From Nesterenkonia sp. E16_10 (GTDB taxonomy: Bacteria > Actinomycetota > Actinomycetes > Actinomycetales > Micrococcaceae), in contig NZ_JADPSA010000024.1 in assembly GCF_017347085.1 (NCBI RefSeq), forward strand, positions 31,240-95,239: 64,000 nucleotides of DNA, read 5' to 3'. The stretch's first letter is position 1. Each line of letters opens with the position of its first letter. A program made the position numbers and the translations under genes. A model generated the notes under the pieces. That model ran no database searches. It was not told where the DNA came from and saw only the letters and a program-made list of their open reading frames with translations. Shown here piece by piece: positions 34,969 through 44,920 of the stretch.

Positions 34969-36600
34969 TTACTCCTGGGTCACCACCACCTGCTCCAGGC
35001 GGGTGAAGGTGGCCTGGTCCATGAAGAGGGACTCTCCATCGATCCGGTCGCTGTGCACCACCTGGTAGTTGGTGAACCACATCGGGATGACCGGCATGTC
35101 CTCCAGGAGGATCGCCTCGGCGTCGGTGTAGAGCTCGGCCGCGGCATCGGGATCGGTCTCGGCATTGGCCTGGCTGATCAGATCATCGAACTCCTCGGAG
35201 GAGTAGTCGGCGTAGTTCGAGGAGACACCCGTGGTGTAGATCGGCTCCATCGCGTACTGCGCGCTGGGGTAGGACAGCGTCCAGCCCAGCCGGTAGGGTC
35301 CGGTGATCTCCTGCTCGTCATGCAGACCCAGGTACTGGGCGAACTCCAGGGACTCGAAGGTGATGTCCTCGATACCCAGGTTGTCGCGCCACTGGTTGGC
35401 CACGGCCTCGACCCAGTCCTCGTGGCTTGCGCCGGAGTTGAAGTAGACGGTCAGCTCCTCGGGGCCGCCTGCTTCCTCGTAGAGCTCTGCGGCTGCCTCG
35501 GGATCGTACTGGCAGTACTCGCAGGTGTTCTCGTTGCCCTCGATCAGATCCGGCGGAATGATGTTCTCCGCCGGGGTCTGCGCGCCGTCGAAGATGTTGT
35601 CGATGATCAGTTCGCGATCGATCGCCATGGAGAGCGCGTGACGCACATCGGCGTCCTGGAACTCTTCCTGGTACAGCGGGAAGCCCAGGTAGGTGAACGC
35701 CGAGGTGTCGAAGTCCTGCGCGTTGTCGCCGAAGTCGGCTTCCACCGTGGTGCGGCGGTTTGCCGGGGCGGCGTCGAGGATGTCGAGGTTGCCGGCCTGG
35801 ACGTCGAGGTAGGCGGTGTCGACCTCGGAGTAGATCATCCATTCGATGCGCTCGGGAAGACCCGGGTTTTCCCCGGCCCAGTCCTCGAAGCGGTTCACCG
35901 CGATCTGCTGGTCGTGCTCCCACTCGCCGTCCATCTGGTAGCGACCGTTGCCGACCGGGGCCTGCTCGAAGGCCTCGATGTCGTCGTAGGCCACCGAGGG
36001 CATCGGGTAGAAGGCCGTGTAGGTCAGCATGTCGGGCAGCGGGGAGAAGGGCTCGGTGAGCTCGATCTCGAGGGTGTAGTCATCGACCGCGCGGACGCCT
36101 TCCATCTCCTCGGCGTCGCCGTCGACGACCTCCTGGTAGCCCAGGAAGTTGTCGAAGAAGTTGGCGCTCTGCTGGGCGTTGTCCGGATCCACGGCCCAGT
36201 TGTAGGTGTCCACGAAGGTCTGCGCGGTGATCGCTTCGCCGTCGTGGAAGGTCCAGTCCTCACCCAGCGTGAAGGTCCAGGTCACGTTGTCCTCGGTGTC
36301 CCAGGACTCGGCCACGCCCGCGGTGGGCTCGTAGGTGTCGAAGTCGGTCTGGGTCAGTCCGGTGAACAGCGAGCCGAGGACCCAGGAGCCGCAGACCTCG
36401 GTGGAGTTCGCGGGGACCAGGAACTGTGGTTCGCAGTTATAGGCCGAGACGGTGCCGCCGCCTTCGACGCCTTCGGCGGCTTCGCCGTTGTCCCCGCCGT
36501 TGTCGCCGCCGCCGCAGGCCGACAGCACCAGGGCTGCGGCTGCGGTCACGGCGAGCGCACCCGTCGCGCGAGAGCGACGAGAGGTCTTGTTGACGTGCAT
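34969..36600 (-). CDS. Oligopeptide ABC importer substrate-binding lipoprotein (SBP family 5)
   Basis: 543 residues. A signal peptide ends in lipobox LVLSACGG, then a Gly/Asp/Glu-rich linker. SBP_bac_5 features follow: WTFTLGEDWTFHDGEAITAQ, and HALSMAIDRELIIDNIFDGA. The protein is anchored outside the cytoplasmic membrane and delivers peptides or other substrates to the permease pair. CGAGGAGT precedes the ATG. First gene of the operon. Strongly acidic, as expected for an exposed protein in salt. Confidence 0.93.
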   Translation of the reverse strand: MHVNKTSRRSRATGALAVTAAAALVLSACGGGDNGGDNGEAAEGVEGGGTVSAYNCEPQFLVPANSTEVCGSWVLGSLFTGLTQTDFDTYEPTAGVAESWDTEDNVTWTFTLGEDWTFHDGEAITAQTFVDTYNWAVDPDNAQQSANFFDNFLGYQEVVDGDAEEMEGVRAVDDYTLEIELTEPFSPLPDMLTYTAFYPMPSVAYDDIEAFEQAPVGNGRYQMDGEWEHDQQIAVNRFEDWAGENPGLPERIEWMIYSEVDTAYLDVQAGNLDILDAAPANRRTTVEADFGDNAQDFDTSAFTYLGFPLYQEEFQDADVRHALSMAIDRELIIDNIFDGAQTPAENIIPPDLIEGNENTCEYCQYDPEAAAELYEEAGGPEELTVYFNSGASHEDWVEAVANQWRDNLGIEDITFESLEFAQYLGLHDEQEITGPYRLGWTLSYPSAQYAMEPIYTTGVSSNYADYSSEEFDDLISQANAETDPDAAAELYTDAEAILLEDMPVIPMWFTNYQVVHSDRIDGESLFMDQATFTRLEQVVVTQE

Positions 36601-36794
36601 ATTCGGTTACTCCTCGAGAAGATGCGAGCTTTATGGGCAAACGGTGGTCCGCGCGAGAGTGTTGCGTGGGTCACCTGTGGGAGCGAGTTTAGCAGGGGAG
36701 TTTTTCAGCTGTGTTTCAGGTTCCGTACATGTGACCGTGTGTCATGTGCTACCCAGACCGGGCCTGGAGCGCGGTTTTCAGCCCAGCTCGCTGT

Positions 36795-38528
36795 TCAGCC
36801 CAGCGCGGCGAGCAGTCGCTGCCGTTCTGTCCGGCGTCGAGCCTGGACCTCGGGATTCGGAACCGGTGCCGCCGCGAGCAGCTGCTGAGTGTAGGACTCC
36901 TTCGCATGGCGCAGCACCTGATCCGTGGTCCCCTGCTCCACGGTGCGGCCGTTCTGCATGACCAGCACCTTATGCGCGAGCGAGTCGACCACCGCGAGAT
37001 CATGGCTGACGAAGAGGCAGGCAAAGCCATAGTGCTGCTGCAGCTCGGAGAACAGCTCCAGCACCGCTGCCTGCACCGAGACGTCCAGGGCCGAGGTGGG
37101 TTCGTCGGCGATCAGCAGCGTGGGGTTCAGGGTCAGCGCGCGGGCGATAGAGATGCGCTGCCGCTGGCCTCCGGAGAGCTCATGCGGGTACCGGTTGAGC
37201 ACGCTGGAGGGAAGTCGGACGGCGTCGAGGAGCTCCCGGGCCCGTGCCATGCGGGAGTTCTTGTCCCCCTCTTTGTGCACCACCATGGGCTCGGTGATGA
37301 TGTCACCGATCGGGAACCGCGGATCCAGTGAGGCCGCCGGGTCCTGGAAGACCACCCCGATCTCCCGCTTGAGCGCCTTCTTCTGCTTCGACGGCAGCGT
37401 GGGCATGTTCTCACCGCGCACGCGCAGCTCACCCTCGGCCACATCGAGCAGGCCCAGGACCGCCTTGGCCACGGTGGACTTGCCCGAACCGGACTCCCCC
37501 ACCAGGCCCATGATCTCCCCGGGCTGGACGATGAAGTTCAGGTCATGCACCACTCGGGTGGCCTTGCGCCGAAACTTGTACTCCAGCGCGACATCCTTGG
37601 CCTCGAGCGCCGCAGGCACGGGCGAGGCCGCACCTGAACCCTTGCCTGTGGCGGTCCCGTGGCGGGCCTCACTCGCGGCACGCTCGCTGACGCTGACCCG
37701 CTCCTGCTCCTGCTCCAGTTCCAGCGAGGGGTCCCCCGCCTCGCGCAGCAGCGGCATCGCCGCAAGCAGGCGCCGGGTATAGGGGTGCTCCGGGTGACCG
37801 AGGATCTTCGCCACCGGGCCGGTCTCCACCACCTCGCCGTTGAGCATCACCACCACGCGGTCCGCCATATCTGCGACCACGCCCATGTTGTGGGTGATCA
37901 GCAGGATCCCGGTGTTGAGCTCCTGCTTGAGCTCGCGCAGCAGATCGAGGATCTCGGCCTGGACCGTGACGTCCAGGGCGGTGGTGGGCTCATCGGCGAT
38001 GATCACCTTGGGCCCGCAGGCGATGGCCATGGCGATCACGATGCGCTGCCGCTGGCCACCGGAGAACTGATGCGGGTACTGCCGGATCTTGGTCCGGGCC
38101 TCCGGGATGCCCACGCGTTCGAGCAGCTCGATGGCCTTCTCCAGCGCCTCACTCCCGAAGGCGACCTCGTGGACCTGCAGCGCCTCCACCAGCTGATCCG
38201 AGACGCGCAGCACCGGGTTCAGCGCTGTCATCGGCTCCTGGAAGACCATGCTGATGTCGGAGCCGCGCAGCCGGCGCAGCTCGGCGGTGGACATCTTGAG
38301 CACATTGCGGCCCTCGAGCAGGACCTCACCCTCCACGCTGGCGTTCTCCGGCAGCAGTCCCATCGCGGTGGAGGAGGTCACGGACTTGCCCGATCCGGAT
38401 TCACCGACGACGGCGACCACCTCACCGGGCATAACCTCGAAGGAGACCCCCTTGACCGCGTCGACGTCGCCGAACTCGGTGGCGAAGCTGACGCGGATGT
38501 CCTTATAGCTCAGCACTGGTGCGGGCAT
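36795..38528 (-). CDS. Double ABC ATPase of a peptide importer (DppD-DppF fusion)
   Basis: 577 residues with two complete ATPase domains. Domain 1 (about 1-265): [44 protein letters not shown]. Domain 2 (about 315-577): [45 protein letters not shown] charged linker near 275-310 joins them. It serves the second peptide importer and replaces the usual ATPase pair. The start overlaps the permease stop by one base (TGATG). An upstream continuation of the frame lies antisense-free inside the permease gene in another frame and is not coding. Confidence 0.93.
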   Translation of the reverse strand: MPAPVLSYKDIRVSFATEFGDVDAVKGVSFEVMPGEVVAVVGESGSGKSVTSSTAMGLLPENASVEGEVLLEGRNVLKMSTAELRRLRGSDISMVFQEPMTALNPVLRVSDQLVEALQVHEVAFGSEALEKAIELLERVGIPEARTKIRQYPHQFSGGQRQRIVIAMAIACGPKVIIADEPTTALDVTVQAEILDLLRELKQELNTGILLITHNMGVVADMADRVVVMLNGEVVETGPVAKILGHPEHPYTRRLLAAMPLLREAGDPSLELEQEQERVSVSERAASEARHGTATGKGSGAASPVPAALEAKDVALEYKFRRKATRVVHDLNFIVQPGEIMGLVGESGSGKSTVAKAVLGLLDVAEGELRVRGENMPTLPSKQKKALKREIGVVFQDPAASLDPRFPIGDIITEPMVVHKEGDKNSRMARARELLDAVRLPSSVLNRYPHELSGGQRQRISIARALTLNPTLLIADEPTSALDVSVQAAVLELFSELQQHYGFACLFVSHDLAVVDSLAHKVLVMQNGRTVEQGTTDQVLRHAKESYTQQLLAAAPVPNPEVQARRRTERQRLLAALG

Positions 38529-39694
38529 CAGGAGTCCCTCTTCTCGTCGGTGGGATCGTGGCCGAAGTCTGGGCCGTGGTCGGTCATGCCGGCGGGTGGC
38601 TGCATCTGGGTGGGACCTCCGGAGAGCTCCGAGACCTGCTTGCCGGCCCGCTCCTCGGCGGTGGACCGGCCCAGCAGACCGAAGGCTGTCCGCCAGCCGG
38701 GTCGGCTGGCGCCGGAGCGCTTCTGCCGCGGGTCGATGGCATCGCGCAGGCCGTCGCCGATGAAGTTCACGCTCAGCGCGATGGCGATGATGAAGAGCCC
38801 GGGGAACCAGAAGAGCCAGGGTCGGGTGGTGAAGGCGTTCTGGTTGTTCTGGATCAGGGCGCCGAGCGAGGTCTCCGGGGCCTGCACGCCGAATCCGAGG
38901 TAGGACAGCGTGGTCTCCAAGAGGATGGCGGTGGCGATGGCGAAGGTGGCGTTGACCACGATCACCCCGATGCTGTTGGGCAGCATGTGCTTGAGGATGA
39001 TGCGCGCCGGGTGGGCACCCATGGCCACTGCTGCGGAGACATATTCCTTCTCGCGCAGCGAGAGGATCTCCGCGCGGACCAGGCGGGCGGTGCCGGTCCA
39101 GGTGGCCAGTCCGATGGCGAGCGCCAGCGTGAGCGTGCCACCGGGGAGGCCCTGGGCGTAGGCGCCGAAGACGGCGGCCAGGGCCAGCAGCGGGACCACG
39201 ATCACCACATCGGTGATCCGCATCAGCACCGCTTCGATCCAGCCGCGGAAGTAGCCGGCCAGCGCCCCGACAAGCACACCGAGCACCGTGGAGGACAGCG
39301 CCACGCCTATGGCGACCAGCAGCGACTGCTGGGTGCCGCGCATGACCATGGCGAAGTAGTCCCGCCCGATGCTGTCCTGGCCGAAGGGGTGCTCGCCGAG
39401 GAAGGCCCCGTTGAACATGGTGGGACGGCCGCCGTCGACCGTGAGACCGGTGGACAGGAAGCTCTTGGACCACCAGCCGGTGCCCTGGCCGGAGAAGCCG
39501 ATGGAGGTGATCGAGAGCAGGATGATGAAGGCCAAGACCACCATGGAGACCACGGCGGGCTTGTGCGCGAAGAACCTGCGCCGGACCAGCTGGCCCTGGG
39601 AATAGGAGCGCTGCGCGCTGGCAAGCTTGGCGTCCTCGGCCTCGGCGGCGCTGCGCACGTCCTCGGGCGGAATGGGGGGTGTTGACTGGCTCAT
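38528..39694 (-). CDS. Peptide ABC importer permease (DppC type)
   Basis: 388 residues. Helix one is VVSMVVLAFIILLSITSIGF, followed by a loop with HPFGQDSIGRDYFAMVMRGT, five helices, and the EAA loop AVAMGAHPARIILKHMLPNS. A polar tail of about 80 residues after DAIDPRQKR makes it longer than usual. It overlaps the upstream permease by 4 bases and the double ATPase by one. Confidence 0.92.
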   Translation of the reverse strand: MSQSTPPIPPEDVRSAAEAEDAKLASAQRSYSQGQLVRRRFFAHKPAVVSMVVLAFIILLSITSIGFSGQGTGWWSKSFLSTGLTVDGGRPTMFNGAFLGEHPFGQDSIGRDYFAMVMRGTQQSLLVAIGVALSSTVLGVLVGALAGYFRGWIEAVLMRITDVVIVVPLLALAAVFGAYAQGLPGGTLTLALAIGLATWTGTARLVRAEILSLREKEYVSAAVAMGAHPARIILKHMLPNSIGVIVVNATFAIATAILLETTLSYLGFGVQAPETSLGALIQNNQNAFTTRPWLFWFPGLFIIAIALSVNFIGDGLRDAIDPRQKRSGASRPGWRTAFGLLGRSTAEERAGKQVSELSGGPTQMQPPAGMTDHGPDFGHDPTDEKRDS

Positions 39695-41214
39695 ACTCTA
39701 ATCCTCGGATCCAGGACCGCATACATGAGGTCCGCAATCAGGTTGAACAGCACCGCGGCGGCGCCGGTGATGAGGGTGAACGCCATGACGGGCGCGGGGT
39801 CTGAGCTGCTCAGGCCGGTGACGAACATGTTGCCCATGCCGGACCAGCCGAAGACCTGCTCGACGACCACCGCCCCGCCGATCAGTCCGGCGAAGTCGAA
39901 GGCCACGATGGTGGTCAGCGGGATCATCGAGTTGCGGAAGGCGTGCTTGAAGACCACCGTGCGCTCATTGACTCCCTTGGCGCGTGCCGTGCGGATGTAG
40001 TCCTGGTTCACGGCCTCCAGCATGGAGCTGCGGGTGTAGCGGGTGTAGGTGGCCACCGAGACCAGCATCAGGATCGTGGTGGGCAGCACCAGCTGTGTGC
40101 CCTGGTCCAGGGCGACCTCCCAGAAGTCCCCGCTGAAGTTCGGCGAGGAGGAGCCGATCGTGGCGATCGGTCGCGGCTTCAGGCCGAGGAATCCGGGCCA
40201 GGCCCGCATGAAGTGATCCAGCAGCACCATCACCGCGAACAGCGAGGCGGTGATCACGCTGACGGCCACGGCCTGACCCTTGGCGTGACCGCCCATGGTC
40301 CGGCCGATCAGCACCGCCACGGCGATGGTGACCAGGAACAGCCCGATCACGGTCAGCCAGCCGCCGGGCGGCTCGATCAGCAGCCAGAAGGTGGCGTAGT
40401 AGGAGACCAGGCCCACCCCGACCACGGTCAGCGCCGAGTACAGCACCCTGCGGTTGTTCAGCCCGGAGAGCAGAGCGGTGAGCCCGAAGGCCAGGCCGAT
40501 GCCCAGCAGCGTGATGACCGCGGGACCCAGGCGAGGTTCGCGGGCGTAGTTCAGCGAGTCCATCAGCGGCATGACCACCAGGACGAAGCCGAACATCACC
40601 GCACCGGTGAGCAGACGCCGTCGGGCGGAGCCACCGATGATCAGCGGCACCAGGATCGCGGCGACCACACCCACGACGATGATCTGCGTCCAGCTGAACT
40701 GTGGTTCTCGCAGCCAGTTGTTGTACGTGATGCCCATCCAGTCCTTGGCCAGCACTGCGGCCCAGAAGACCGGGAGCGAAAAGAAGAGGAAGACGAAGAA
40801 GGAGACGGCGTAGTCCAGCGAGGAGTACTGCCGGATGGCGGTGACGATGCCGGTGAGGATGCCGATGATGATCGAGAGGATGGTGGCGATGAAGACCAGG
40901 CGCAGCGTGGAGGAGGCGGAGTTCGCGACCATCGCTCCGACGTCCTGCCCGCTCATATTGGTGCCGAATTCACAGGCACCGACGGCGCAGCCGGCGATCC
41001 CGGTGAGCCAGATCCAGTACCGGGAGTACCAGGGCTCGTCGAGATTCATGAAGGAGATGCGCTGCTGGATCAGGAATTCGACATTCTCCGCATTGGACTC
41101 GCGAAGCTCCTGGAGCGGATCACCGGAGTTGATCACCAGGACGAAGACGAGAAGAGAGGCGCCGAAGAGCACCGCGATGGCGCTGAGGAGACGTTTCAGA
41201 ACATAGCTGTACAC
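39691..41214 (-). CDS. Peptide ABC importer permease (DppB type) with extra membrane segments
   Basis: 507 residues against about 310-340 for the family. The N-terminus (YVLKRLLSAIAVLFGASLLV) and C-terminal third (VSVATYTRYTRSSMLEAV, EAA loop ARAKGVNERTVVFKHAFRNS, final AVLDPRIRV) are standard DppB. Between residues about 170 and 345 lies an insertion with roughly five or six extra hydrophobic segments (for example IIVVGVVAAILVPLIIGG and AVITLLGIGLAFGLTALLSG). The reading frame is intact and the operon position normal, so it is a real variant rather than a misassembly. Confidence 0.88.
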   Translation of the reverse strand: MYSYVLKRLLSAIAVLFGASLLVFVLVINSGDPLQELRESNAENVEFLIQQRISFMNLDEPWYSRYWIWLTGIAGCAVGACEFGTNMSGQDVGAMVANSASSTLRLVFIATILSIIIGILTGIVTAIRQYSSLDYAVSFFVFLFFSLPVFWAAVLAKDWMGITYNNWLREPQFSWTQIIVVGVVAAILVPLIIGGSARRRLLTGAVMFGFVLVVMPLMDSLNYAREPRLGPAVITLLGIGLAFGLTALLSGLNNRRVLYSALTVVGVGLVSYYATFWLLIEPPGGWLTVIGLFLVTIAVAVLIGRTMGGHAKGQAVAVSVITASLFAVMVLLDHFMRAWPGFLGLKPRPIATIGSSSPNFSGDFWEVALDQGTQLVLPTTILMLVSVATYTRYTRSSMLEAVNQDYIRTARAKGVNERTVVFKHAFRNSMIPLTTIVAFDFAGLIGGAVVVEQVFGWSGMGNMFVTGLSSSDPAPVMAFTLITGAAAVLFNLIADLMYAVLDPRIRV

Positions 41215-41304
41215 GGGGTGGTTGTACCTTCCACGAGCTGCAGGGGAAGCATCGGTCCTGCTGGGCTGAGTTATTCAGCCGCGGGGACCTGGGAACTGCT
41301 GGAC

Positions 41305-43152
41305 TCACTCAGCGCGCTGCCACTGCTCGGCGTTCCAGACGATCTGGTCCTGCGATGCGGTGTCGCGGACGTTGCTGATCGAGATGTCGGAGCCGGAGAG
41401 CTGCGGGTGCACGTAGAGCGGGATCCCGAACAGGTCTCCCCAGAGCTCCTGCTCGATTCCGATGATGATCTCCTGCTGCTCGTCAGCGTCCTCGGTCGTG
41501 GCGAGCTGGTTAAACAGGTCATCCACGGTCTCGTTGGAGTAGCCGCCGTAGTTCTGCGGGCGATCCGTGGAGTAGATGTTCTGTCCCGAGACGACCTGGC
41601 CGGAACCGGCCCAGGCGAAGAGTGCGACCTCATAGTCCCCGGTCTCCTGGGCGCCGCCCGGACCGAAGAAGTCCTCGGAGCCGGAGTCCACGATCTCGAA
41701 TCCTGCTTCATCACAGGAGGCCTTGATCTCGGCCACCGTGTCGGTGCGGCGCGGGTTCGGGCCGGCATAGCCGATCCGGACCTCGGTGCCGACCGCGTCC
41801 TCAGCCTCGAGGATCTCAGCGGCGCCCTCGACATCGACCTCGTCATAGGTGCCGTCGTAGCTCTCGGCGACGATGTCCTCGTAGTTCTCCTCGAAGGTCA
41901 AGGATTCACGGGCATTGAGCACCGAGGCCTCGGGGTTCACCGGTTCGATGAGGTTGGAGACGATCTGCTGGCGCGGCACGCACATGGCGAAGGCCTCGCG
42001 CAGCTCCAGGCTCTCGGAGAAGGGACCGTCGTTGAAGTTGAAGTCCAGGTGCTCCCAGGTGGCTGCCTCGCCCTCGTGCAGCACGATCTGATCCTCGAGG
42101 CGCTCGAGCTGGCCGCGGGTGTCCACGGTGGCCTGCGGGCGGGCGACGTTGAGGTCGCCGTTCTCCAGGGCCTGGACGTGCTGGCCGTCGTTGACGAAGC
42201 GGAAGACGATCCGCTCGGTGCCCGGAGCGTTGCCCCAGTACTCCTCATTGGCGGTGATGGTCAGGGACTCACCGGCCTGCCAGTTGTCCAGCGTGTACGG
42301 ACCGGTGACCGGGATGAGCTCCTCGTCCGGCAGGGTGCCGGGATCGGTCAGCCAGCCGTCGTTCCAGAACTCGGCCACCGGCTCCAGCGCCTCGGTGTCG
42401 GCCTCGCGGACCGCGGTGACGAGCTCCTCGAGCTCGAGATCGCTCTGCTCGGCGACCACGTGCGCCGGCAGCGTGGAGTTCACCATGATCTCCCAGTCGG
42501 CGAAGGGCTCGCTGTATTCGATGGTGAAGGTCTTGCCGTCGGGATCGCCCTGCGGACCCTCCAGGACGCGTTCGCCGTAGGTCTGGGAGATGCCGTTGAA
42601 CAGCGGCTCATCGTCGGAGTTGGTCAGCGAGGCGTTCTGGTACGCCCAGTCCAGCACGTAGTCCGCCACGGTCACCGGGGTGCCGTCGGACCAGGAGACG
42701 TCCTCGCCGATGGTGTACTCCACGGTGAAGGGATCCTCGCTGATCACCTCGTAGGAGCCGAAGTCCTCGTTGGCGTACCAGACGTTGTCGGTGCCCCAGT
42801 AGCCGAAGCCCTCGAAGATCCGGTTGACCACGGTGGAGTTGTAGACGCTGTAGCTCTCCGGCGTGCTGCCGTTGTAGCCCACGAACTCGATCTCACCCAT
42901 GGAGACGGAGATCTCGTCCTCCATGGTCTCCAGATCGCTGGTGTCGGCCTTGCCGGTGTCCTCCGGCTCGGTGGTGTACTGCTGGCCCTCGGCACTGAAA
43001 GCGTCGGTGTTGCCGCTGGTCTCGCCGTTTTCGCCGTTGGATGTGTCCTCGGCCTCGGCGTCGCCGTTGCCTCCGTCGGGGGTGCAGCCGGAGAGCACGA
43101 GTGCGCCCGTGGCCAGAATGGCCGTCGCCGCAGAGAGTTTCCTCAGTTTCAC
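41305..43152 (-). CDS. Peptide ABC importer substrate-binding lipoprotein (SBP family 5)
   Basis: 615 residues starting at GTG 43152 with GAGGAG upstream. The lipobox is LVLSGCTP, followed by a Glu/Asn/Gly-rich linker of about 50 residues, then the SBP_bac_5 fold (YTIGEDVSWSDGTPVTVADY, REAFAMCVPRQQIVSNLIEP). It heads the second importer operon (binding protein, two permeases, double ATPase). Substrate unknown; the genes are adjacent to a second, more standard importer, suggesting different specificities. Confidence 0.92.
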   Translation of the reverse strand: MKLRKLSAATAILATGALVLSGCTPDGGNGDAEAEDTSNGENGETSGNTDAFSAEGQQYTTEPEDTGKADTSDLETMEDEISVSMGEIEFVGYNGSTPESYSVYNSTVVNRIFEGFGYWGTDNVWYANEDFGSYEVISEDPFTVEYTIGEDVSWSDGTPVTVADYVLDWAYQNASLTNSDDEPLFNGISQTYGERVLEGPQGDPDGKTFTIEYSEPFADWEIMVNSTLPAHVVAEQSDLELEELVTAVREADTEALEPVAEFWNDGWLTDPGTLPDEELIPVTGPYTLDNWQAGESLTITANEEYWGNAPGTERIVFRFVNDGQHVQALENGDLNVARPQATVDTRGQLERLEDQIVLHEGEAATWEHLDFNFNDGPFSESLELREAFAMCVPRQQIVSNLIEPVNPEASVLNARESLTFEENYEDIVAESYDGTYDEVDVEGAAEILEAEDAVGTEVRIGYAGPNPRRTDTVAEIKASCDEAGFEIVDSGSEDFFGPGGAQETGDYEVALFAWAGSGQVVSGQNIYSTDRPQNYGGYSNETVDDLFNQLATTEDADEQQEIIIGIEQELWGDLFGIPLYVHPQLSGSDISISNVRDTASQDQIVWNAEQWQRAE

Positions 43153-43609
43153 AGTTGCTCCTCATCCTTCAATGCGATGTGACCGGTGCGCCGTCGTCCC
43201 CTCATCCCTCGAGAAGGTGACCTACCTAACACCGGTTCAATGTGCGAACCAGACTACGGTCGGCCCGCTCGATCGGATCGCCAAATCGGCTCGCGTGATG
43301 AAATCGTTACCCGGCGCAACGGGCTGCCGAGTGATCCAGGTCACCGCCGCCCTGGGCCCCGAACTCCGCTCGAAAACATGTGTGAAACATGCAACGACCA
43401 CCCTGAGACAGAGAAACTCCCGTGCGATTCCGCCCAGGGAATCGCACGGGAGTTACCAGGCGGTCACATGTCCGCGGAATGAGTGAGTAGCGCCACTCTG
43501 CTACGTGAAACTTGTCCGCAATATTCAACTCGGTCTTGGACTACTGATCGGTAACCCGACTCTTCGCCGAATAAGTCACAGTGTTACGCGCAGGTGCACA
43601 CTGCTGCGC
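43153..43609. other. 457-base intergenic region between YihY-like gene and peptide importer operon
   Basis: It holds the hairpin at 43415-43454, the ribosome-binding site of the binding-protein gene, and presumably its promoter. No open frame looks coding. Confidence 0.5.
43415..43454. terminator. Perfect 17-bp stem hairpin
   Basis: AACTCCCGTGCGATTCC pairs perfectly with GGAATCGCACGGGAGTT around GCCCAG. It lies about 155 bases past the YihY-like stop and 263 before the importer operon, both leftward. It may terminate the former or act in the leader of the latter. No T-run on either side. Confidence 0.6.
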
Positions 43610-44881
43610 TCAGCGCCGCCAGGAAGTCTCCGGGTCGGAGGTCTCACCCTGGCTCAGGCGCAGCGCCTGACCCTGCGCCACGACGTCTTCGTACTTCTTG
43701 GACTTCTTCTCTGCAGCGCCCATGTCCCGCGGGGGAAGCATGATGGTGCGTTCGGCCTCGATGCCACTCTGGAGCTGACGTCCGCGCTCCAGCTCAGAGT
43801 CGAATTCCGCGCCCAGCAGCAGCACCAGGTTCATGATGTAGACCCAGAGCAAGAAGATGATGACGCCGGCCAGCGCACCGTAGGTGGCCTCATAGTTGCT
43901 GAAGTTCGAGACGTAGAAGAACACCGCGGCGGTCGCGAGCACCATGACCAGGATCGCCAGCACCGCGCCGGCGGAGATCCAGCGGACTCCGGGCTGACGC
44001 AGATTCGGCGTCACGTGGTACAGCATGGCGATGCAGATCGCCGCCACCAGCAGCAGCGCCGGATAGGTGCCCCAGTTGAAGATCGCCACCGCGGTCTCGC
44101 CGAGCCCGACCGTGTCCCCCACGGCCCGCGCGATCGGCCCGGAGGTCAGCAGCAGGAACACCGCCGTCGCCACCAGCACCAGGAGCCCGGCGGTGACCAG
44201 GTAGAAGATCGGACGCAGCTTCAGCATCGAGCGCCCCTCCTCCACCTCGTAGATCCGGTTCATCGACCGGGAGAAGGCGTTGACGTAGTTCGAGGCGGTC
44301 CACAGCGCGGTGAGGATGCCCAGTGCCAGTCCGATGCCTGCTCCCTGGACGCTGGTGATCGCGATGATGGGGTCCCGGATCTGATCCATCGTCTGCGATT
44401 CGACCATCTGCGCGGCGGTGGAGAGCAGGAACTCCTGGGTCCGCTCCTCCTCGCCGACGAAGGACATCAGCGAGACCAGCGCGATCAACGCGGGGAAGAC
44501 CGAGAGCACCGCGTAGTAGGTCAGACCCGCGGCGAGATCCGTGCAGCTGTCGCGGCCGAACTCCGTCAGGGTGCGTTTGGCGCTGTACTTCCAGGTGGTG
44601 CCGGTCAGCTTCACGGGTGAGGAGGTCTTATGATCCTCGCTGTCCCCGGAGACGGATTCTTCGAAGTCCTCACGCTGGCGGTTCTTGACCATATAGGGCT
44701 GGTCGGCCGCCGCCGAGAGCGTGCCTACTCGCAGCTTGTCGCCTTGGTGCACGGTCGCGCCGGACCGGCCGGTGTCCTCGATCTGGTGCCGCGAGGCGCG
44801 GTGCGGCTTCAGGGCACCAGCGGCCTGACTGGCCGGGCTGGTGTTCTCGGAGTGACCCTGCGGGTCGGAATGAGTGCTCAT
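43610..44881 (-). CDS. YihY/BrkB-family inner-membrane protein
   Basis: 423 residues. A disordered polar N-terminus of about 90 residues precedes the YihY core: DLAAGLTYYAVLSVFPALIA, TALWTASNYVNAFSRSMNRI, and six helices ending near GVIIFLLWVYIMNLVLLLGA and EFDSEL. Once thought to be RNase BN, the family is now treated as a membrane protein of unclear role. It is separated from the mrp operon by 39 bases, so read-through from mrpG is possible. Confidence 0.9.
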   Translation of the reverse strand: MSTHSDPQGHSENTSPASQAAGALKPHRASRHQIEDTGRSGATVHQGDKLRVGTLSAAADQPYMVKNRQREDFEESVSGDSEDHKTSSPVKLTGTTWKYSAKRTLTEFGRDSCTDLAAGLTYYAVLSVFPALIALVSLMSFVGEEERTQEFLLSTAAQMVESQTMDQIRDPIIAITSVQGAGIGLALGILTALWTASNYVNAFSRSMNRIYEVEEGRSMLKLRPIFYLVTAGLLVLVATAVFLLLTSGPIARAVGDTVGLGETAVAIFNWGTYPALLLVAAICIAMLYHVTPNLRQPGVRWISAGAVLAILVMVLATAAVFFYVSNFSNYEATYGALAGVIIFLLWVYIMNLVLLLGAEFDSELERGRQLQSGIEAERTIMLPPRDMGAAEKKSKKYEDVVAQGQALRLSQGETSDPETSWRR

Positions 44882-44920
44882 GGACTCAAACTATCCGCAT
44901 GTGTTCTCAGGACCAACTGT

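Noticed and set aside
36795..39737. 980-codon frame joining the double ATPase to upstream sequence
   Set aside because: The first 400 codons overlap the DppC-type permease in a different frame and are Arg/His-rich. The ATPase starts at ATG 38528.
39943..43182. Long open frame on the plus strand, over 1000 codons
   Set aside because: It is antisense to the permease and binding-protein genes of the second importer. The translation is Gly/His/Arg/Asp-biased with no family motif, as high-GC shadow frames usually are.
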